Below are positions 60,139 to 64,000 of a DNA stretch of 64,000 bases, piece after piece. The DNA comes from Bacteroidota bacterium. GTDB taxonomy: Bacteria; Bacteroidota; Bacteroidia; CAILMK01; JACPUW01. A program made the translations under genes and the position numbers. The stretch lies in contig JACPUW010000007.1 in the NCBI GenBank assembly GCA_016192035.1, forward strand, positions 62,001-126,000, in the 5' to 3' direction. Every line of letters begins with the position of its first letter. Position 1 is the stretch's first letter. Under the pieces are notes generated by a model, which was not told where the DNA came from, searched no databases, and was given only the letters and a program-made list of their open reading frames with translations.

Positions 60139-61071
60139 ATGAAACTAAAAGAACCTGTATCCATACGCGCCATAGCCCAACTGATAGGGGCTGAACTGAT
60201 AGGGCCTGACAATGGTATGTTACTAGGCATAAATGAAATACATAAGGTAGAGCCCGGCGATCTGACTTTTGTGGATGTGGCCAAGTATTACGAAAAAGCA
60301 CTAACAAGCCAGGCGAGTTTTATCATAATAAACCAGCGCATGGTGCCTCCGGAAGGCAAGGTGCTTTTGCTGCACGAAAAGCCGTTTGAAGCATACAATG
60401 GATTGATAGCCAGATACTATAGGGTGCATCATTCATTTGAACCAGACCGCGCCGTGGCCAGCTCTGCACAGGTACACCCCAGCGCCGTGCTCCACCAGGG
60501 GGTGGTAGTGGGATGTGATGTGACCATTGGTGCGCATACGGTGGTGTTTCCCAATGTGGTGATCTATGACAATGTACACATAGGTAGCCATGTGATCATA
60601 CATGCGGGAACTGTGATTGGTGGTCAGGCTTTTTACTATTCACGGCAGCAGGGCTACTATAAAAAATGGCACTCATGTGGCTCGGTAATCATTGAAAACC
60701 ACGTGGAAATAGGGTCGTCATGCACCATAGACAAGGGGGTGAGCGGCATAACCCGGATAGGGGAGGGAACCAAACTGGACAACCAGGTGCATGTGGGGCA
60801 TGGGGTGGTGATAGGCAAGCACTGCCTATTTGCCGCGCAGTGCGCCATAGGGGGCAAAACCACCATAGAAGATGGGGTGGTGGCCTGGGGACAAGTGGGC
60901 ATAGTGAAGAACGTGACCATAGGCAAGGGGGCCGTGCTGGGGGCCCAGTGCGGGGTAAGCAAATCGTTGGAGGGCGGAAAGGCGTACTACGGCAGCCCTG
61001 CCCGTGAGCTCAGGGTGGCGCAACGTGAACTGGCAGCCCTGAGAAAACTGCCTTCATGGGTACATGAATAG
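60139..61071 (+). CDS. UDP-3-O-acylglucosamine N-acyltransferase-like protein (LpxD family)
   Basis: 310 residues. The N-terminal uridine-binding-like domain (SIRAIAQLIGAELIGPDNGM, VEPGDLTFVDVAKYYEKAL) is followed by a left-handed beta-helix of hexapeptide repeats (VHPSAVLHQGVVVGCDVTIG, VIIENHVEIGSSC), with the probable catalytic His221 in DNQVHVGHGVVIG. It would N-acylate UDP-3-O-acylglucosamine in lipid A synthesis. Bacteroidota usually carry an LpxD in the lpx cluster plus a shorter relative; this 310-residue gene lies away from lpxC/lpxA, so it is more likely the paralogue. Transcribed alone. Confidence 0.85.
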   Translation: MKLKEPVSIRAIAQLIGAELIGPDNGMLLGINEIHKVEPGDLTFVDVAKYYEKALTSQASFIIINQRMVPPEGKVLLLHEKPFEAYNGLIARYYRVHHSFEPDRAVASSAQVHPSAVLHQGVVVGCDVTIGAHTVVFPNVVIYDNVHIGSHVIIHAGTVIGGQAFYYSRQQGYYKKWHSCGSVIIENHVEIGSSCTIDKGVSGITRIGEGTKLDNQVHVGHGVVIGKHCLFAAQCAIGGKTTIEDGVVAWGQVGIVKNVTIGKGAVLGAQCGVSKSLEGGKAYYGSPARELRVAQRELAALRKLPSWVHE

Positions 61072-61189
61072 GGGGTTGGCATCAATTGACAAAGGTTTTT
61101 TTATCAAGGGAATGCGTGGCAGCTGTGCTTGTCTTGGCCACTATGAAACATTGGTCATGACGTTTTTTTTTTGAAGTTGGACAAAATAA

Positions 61190-61207
61190 TTTTAGACTAG
61201 TCTAAAA
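61190..61207. promoter_or_regulatory. Perfect 18-bp palindrome, probable metal-responsive operator of zupT
   Basis: TTTTAGACTAGTCTAAAA is an uninterrupted perfect palindrome. It ends 17 bp before the zupT -7 element, so it covers the expected -33 region, where a bound dimer would block RNA polymerase. Shape and sequence recall DtxR/MntR-class sites, but I cannot confirm the regulator; Fur- and Zur-type sites look different. Confidence 0.6.
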
Positions 61208-61224
61208 GCATTCCAGCCACCACG

Positions 61225-61232
61225 TATTTTTG
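61225..61232 (+). promoter_or_regulatory. -7 promoter element TATTTTTG
   Basis: Exact TAnnTTTG match 23 nt before the zupT ATG at 61256. Confidence 0.55.
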
Positions 61233-61255
61233 CGCCACTAAACAGAATAGCGCAC

Positions 61256-62083
61256 ATGGACGAGCGGTTTTGGTGGGCTTTTGGGCTTACCCTTATAGCG
61301 GGGCTTTCTACAGGCATTGGCAGCGTGATAGCCCTGTTTGCCAAACATACCAACAAGGCATGGCTATCGGTTTCCATGGGTTTTTCGGCAGGGGTCATGA
61401 TCTATGTGAGCTTTATTGACATATTTCCCAAGGCGCAAGCGCACCTGGTGGGCCAACTGGGCGAACGGGGCGGCACCTGGGCCACCGTGGCCGCCTTTTT
61501 TGGGGGCATGTTGCTTATAGGACTTATAGACAAGCTTATACCCCAGCATGAAAACCCCCACGAATTTGCCGACGTGGACACCACCGAGGAGCAAGACCAC
61601 GAACAGAAAGTAGGTGGCAAAAGCCGCATGGCATCCTTATACAAAACCGGCATCATCACTGCCCTGGCCATTGGTATCCACAACTTTCCCGAAGGCTTGG
61701 CCACGTTTATGGCGGCCTATCAAAACCTTACCTTGGGGGTGTCAATTGCCCTGGCCATAGCCATGCACAACATTCCTGAGGGCATTGCCGTGTCCATACC
61801 GGTGTACTTCGCCACCCATAGCAAGCGAAAGGCATTTATGTACTCCTTTTTTTCGGGCATATCTGAGCCCATAGGTGCCATACTGGGATTCTTCTTGTTG
61901 AAACACATTTTTAACGACCTGAGCTTCGGCATCATCTTCGCCCTGGTGGGGGGCATCATGGTGTTTATATCCCTTGACCAGCTGCTGCCCGCCGCCCATA
62001 AATACGGCAAGCACCACCATACCATCTACGGCATGTTGGCAGGCATGGGCATGTTGGCCCTGAGCTTGTTGTTATTGATGTAA
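61256..62083 (+). CDS. zupT: ZIP-family divalent metal transporter (ZupT-like)
   Basis: 275 residues with eight predicted helices. Helix IV has IHNFPEGLATF (His142 to Gly147) and helix V has MHNIPEGIAVS (His171 to Gly176), the metal-binding signatures of ZIP/ZupT. Between helices III and IV a loop rich in His and acidic residues (PQHENPHEFADVDTTEEQDH) is typical of family metal loops. It imports Zn2+, possibly Mn2+, Fe2+ or other divalent ions. Transcribed alone, from a promoter overlapped by an 18-bp palindrome. Confidence 0.94.
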   Translation: MDERFWWAFGLTLIAGLSTGIGSVIALFAKHTNKAWLSVSMGFSAGVMIYVSFIDIFPKAQAHLVGQLGERGGTWATVAAFFGGMLLIGLIDKLIPQHENPHEFADVDTTEEQDHEQKVGGKSRMASLYKTGIITALAIGIHNFPEGLATFMAAYQNLTLGVSIALAIAMHNIPEGIAVSIPVYFATHSKRKAFMYSFFSGISEPIGAILGFFLLKHIFNDLSFGIIFALVGGIMVFISLDQLLPAAHKYGKHHHTIYGMLAGMGMLALSLLLLM

Positions 62084-62254
62084 TGGCATGGTTACCCAGC
62101 AATGGATATAACCGGTAGAAAGGCAGTGGATTAATGAAACATCTCAGGGTAGCTCTCTTACATGGCCGCGCATAGGCCAGTGTGGTGGTTTAAGTGAATT
62201 GAGCTCCTACAACAGCCCAGGACACCATTGCAGATTATCGCCCATCTTTGAACC

Positions 62255-63547
62255 ATGGCGCTCAACTACCTCTTTGTTGGCTTCTTCTTGTTGTCGTTTG
62301 CCCTATGCTGCGTCAGGGCCGCCGTGGGTATTGTTTGGCCTGAAGCTGCCTTTGGCAACCCCGAAATCTTTAACCTGGCCATCAAAGACACCTTTGACAA
62401 GGCCGAAGCCGGGTTTACCATTGCGCTGGGCTATGCCGGCGTGTTCACGCTCTGGCTCGGTATCATGAAAGTGGGAGAGAAAGGGGGAGTCATCCACTCG
62501 CTGGGCAAATTGGTAGCCCCGCTCTTTACCCGCCTATTTCCTGGTGTTCCTCCAGGTCATCCGGCCTATGGCGCCATGATGATGAACATATCGGCCAATA
62601 TGCTTGGACTTGACAACGCGGCCACCCCCATGGGCATACGCGCCATGGAGCAGCTTCAAACACTCAACAATGAACCCGAAAGGGCTACCCATGCGCAAAT
62701 CATGTTCTTGGTGCTCAATACATCAGGGCTCACCATCATCCCTTTGTCCATCATGGTGCTCATTGCTGAACTGGGTCAGGGCACCGTAAATCCTACCGAG
62801 TACTTTATCCCCATACTTATTACCACCTTTTGCAGCAGTATGGCCGGGCTCATTGCGGTGTCAATTGTGCAGAAACTCAGGCTGTACGCCCAGCCAGTGG
62901 TGTGGGCCTATTTATTGACGGTTTCTTTGGCCATGTCTGGCCTTGCCGTGGGCTATACCCACCTGGGCAGCCAGGACCAGTCGGTTTTCACCTCCATTTT
63001 TGCCGGTGGCACCATCCTGGGATTTATCTCATGGTTTGTGTGGGCCGGCCATAGAAAAGGCATCAACGTGTATTCCACCTTTATAGAAGGCGCCCGCGAG
63101 GGTTTTGAGGTGGCCATAAAGATTGTGCCCTACTTGGTGGGCATTTTGGTGGCCATTGGCCTTTTTCGGGTCAGCGGCGGACTTGACCTGGCAACCAATG
63201 CCATAGGCTGGCTTCTTCAGGCCATGGGTGCCGACCCACAGATTGCCGAAGCCCTGCCCACCGCACTCACCAAACCATTTAGTGGCAGCGGTGCCCGGGG
63301 CATGATGGTAGAAACCATCCAGCACCAACAGGCGCTCCATGGCCTCACCGAAGGCATGAAAACCATTCCATCGCGCATGGTAGCGCTTATGCAGGGCAGT
63401 ACAGAAACCACCTTCTATGTCCTGGCCGTATATTTCGGCGCGGTGGGCATCAAACACACGCGCTACGCCGTCACTTGCGGGCTGCTGGCCGATGTGGTAG
63501 GGTTTATTGCCGCCGTATTGCTCACCTATGTGTTCTTTGGCAGCTAG
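62255..63547 (+). CDS. SpmA-SpmB fusion, nucleoside-recognition (Gate) domain membrane protein
   Basis: 430 residues, about ten helices. The N-terminal half resembles SpmA (AAFGNPEIFNLAIKDTFDKA, TLWLGIMKVGEKGGVIHSLG, MMMNISANMLGLDNAATPMG) and the C-terminal half SpmB (NVYSTFIEGAREGFEVAIKI, TKPFSGSGARGMMVETIQHQ, GSTETTFYVLAVYFGAVGIK). In Bacillus these are separate spore-maturation genes; in non-sporing Bacteroidota fused forms are common and function is unknown, perhaps transport. The 171-bp upstream gap holds no other feature. It is followed 27 bp later by the lipoprotein gene. Confidence 0.9.
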   Translation: MALNYLFVGFFLLSFALCCVRAAVGIVWPEAAFGNPEIFNLAIKDTFDKAEAGFTIALGYAGVFTLWLGIMKVGEKGGVIHSLGKLVAPLFTRLFPGVPPGHPAYGAMMMNISANMLGLDNAATPMGIRAMEQLQTLNNEPERATHAQIMFLVLNTSGLTIIPLSIMVLIAELGQGTVNPTEYFIPILITTFCSSMAGLIAVSIVQKLRLYAQPVVWAYLLTVSLAMSGLAVGYTHLGSQDQSVFTSIFAGGTILGFISWFVWAGHRKGINVYSTFIEGAREGFEVAIKIVPYLVGILVAIGLFRVSGGLDLATNAIGWLLQAMGADPQIAEALPTALTKPFSGSGARGMMVETIQHQQALHGLTEGMKTIPSRMVALMQGSTETTFYVLAVYFGAVGIKHTRYAVTCGLLADVVGFIAAVLLTYVFFGS

Positions 63548-63574
63548 GCCGCCATTTTATATAATTTAATTGAT

Positions 63575-64000
63575 ATGAAAATGACCTTTCGATTCCTTTC
63601 CACACCGGGGGTCAAACTGGCCTTGGTGGGTATGTTGGCACTGGGTGGATGCCGCATGGGCCAAATGCCCATCACCGCCCAAAACGCCGACATGCTCTAC
63701 CAAAAACAGCACTACCACACCGCCGCAGGCATGTATGCCAAGCTCATGAAAAAGCAAAAAGACCCTAAAGTGCTGCAGATGTACACCCTAAGGCTGGCCG
63801 AAAGCTACCGCCAAATGAATGACTATGCACCTGCGGCGCAGTGGTATGCCCAGGTGGTGAACCTATACCCCAATGTGCCCGCTTACCGACTTACCTACGC
63901 CGACCTGCTCATGAGCATCGGCCAATACCAAACGGCAGTAGAAGTCATCAAGGCGTATCAAAAAGAAGTACCCGGCAACAAAAAGGCCGCCGAAAAAATC
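63575..64000 (+). CDS. TPR lipoprotein, 5' part (runs off right edge)
   Basis: 142 codons visible from ATG 63575. Signal peptide with lipobox LALGGC (Cys26), then TPR-type repeats: NADMLYQKQHYHTAAGMYAK, YTLRLAESYRQMNDYAPAAQ and YADLLMSIGQYQTAVEVIKA. The position of the lipid-anchored Cys followed by TPRs is like the start of PorE-type T9SS proteins (TPR, propeller, OmpA domain), but only the first TPRs are seen, so that is a guess. It begins 27 bp after the SpmA-SpmB gene. Confidence 0.8.
   Translation, partial: MKMTFRFLSTPGVKLALVGMLALGGCRMGQMPITAQNADMLYQKQHYHTAAGMYAKLMKKQKDPKVLQMYTLRLAESYRQMNDYAPAAQWYAQVVNLYPNVPAYRLTYADLLMSIGQYQTAVEVIKAYQKEVPGNKKAAEKI

Overview
The window looks like a chromosomal segment of a free-living Bacteroidota (Cytophagia/Saprospiria/Flavobacteriia-like). 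The evidence is direct: four secreted proteins end in type IX secretion (T9SS) sorting domains, two of type A and two of the 'gliding motility-associated' type B; menaquinone genes are present; a small DUF2795 protein typical of the phylum is present; and at least eleven genes carry a TAnnTTTG -7 promoter element just upstream of the start, the form used by the Bacteroidota primary sigma factor. The core genome is moderately GC-rich and several conserved genes (mfd, asnS, trmH) have no in-frame ATG and appear to start at TTG.

Layout. 0-4.6 kb: two adjacent PAS-rich sensor histidine kinases, the first running off the left edge. 4.8-16.3 kb: housekeeping and signalling genes (Crp/Fnr regulator, BadF-type sugar kinase, aspartate kinase with a GNAT acetyltransferase, fructose-bisphosphatase, a His-rich lipoprotein, a lone receiver-domain protein, a thioredoxin-like protein, a T9SS cargo protein, TrmH). 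16.4-26.7 kb: mfd, overlapped by a Gly-X-Y-rich secreted protein, then a 1468-residue type B T9SS protein and a C-type lectin T9SS protein. 26.7-34.5 kb: two RNA methyltransferases, DUF819 and CPBP membrane proteins, an FkbM methyltransferase, a lipoprotein, ORF6N and DUF4287/DUF5655 proteins, and tRNA-Pro(CGG) plus tRNA-Thr(CGT). 34.5-45.9 kb: uvrA, a DedA-like protein, a biotin carrier protein, a second type B T9SS protein, rpoN, asnS and a glycosyltransferase.

46.1-55.3 kb is an accessory region. It begins just after a strong terminator with an AT-rich, tightly overlapping six-cistron operon that is the decayed remnant of a type I restriction-modification locus: 5'-truncated hsdM, a DUF1016/YhcG-type nuclease, a one-target-domain hsdS, a degenerate rhuM, an intact RhuM-Fic/Doc fusion, and only the first 38 codons of hsdR. 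The hsdR stub runs into a broken ISAon1-like transposase, which itself stops at the 3' end of an arsenite efflux gene (acr3). acr3 and arsM form a two-gene arsenic operon with a near-perfect ArsR-like operator but no arsR in the window. An AT-richer three-gene set follows (outer-membrane-like protein, GH16 glucanase lipoprotein, GT39-like glycosyltransferase).

55.4-64 kb returns to core functions: pirin, menC and menA (menaquinone), pdhB, an LpxD-like acyltransferase, a ZIP-family metal transporter whose promoter is overlapped by a perfect 18-bp palindrome, a SpmA-SpmB fusion and the start of a TPR lipoprotein that runs off the right edge.

No CRISPR array, rRNA or intact mobile element was seen. 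The observations most worth following are the decayed RM/RhuM-Fic operon, the metal-type operator before zupT, the orphan ars operator, a candidate small RNA at about 7.50-7.62 kb, and the glycine-rich secreted protein behind mfd.
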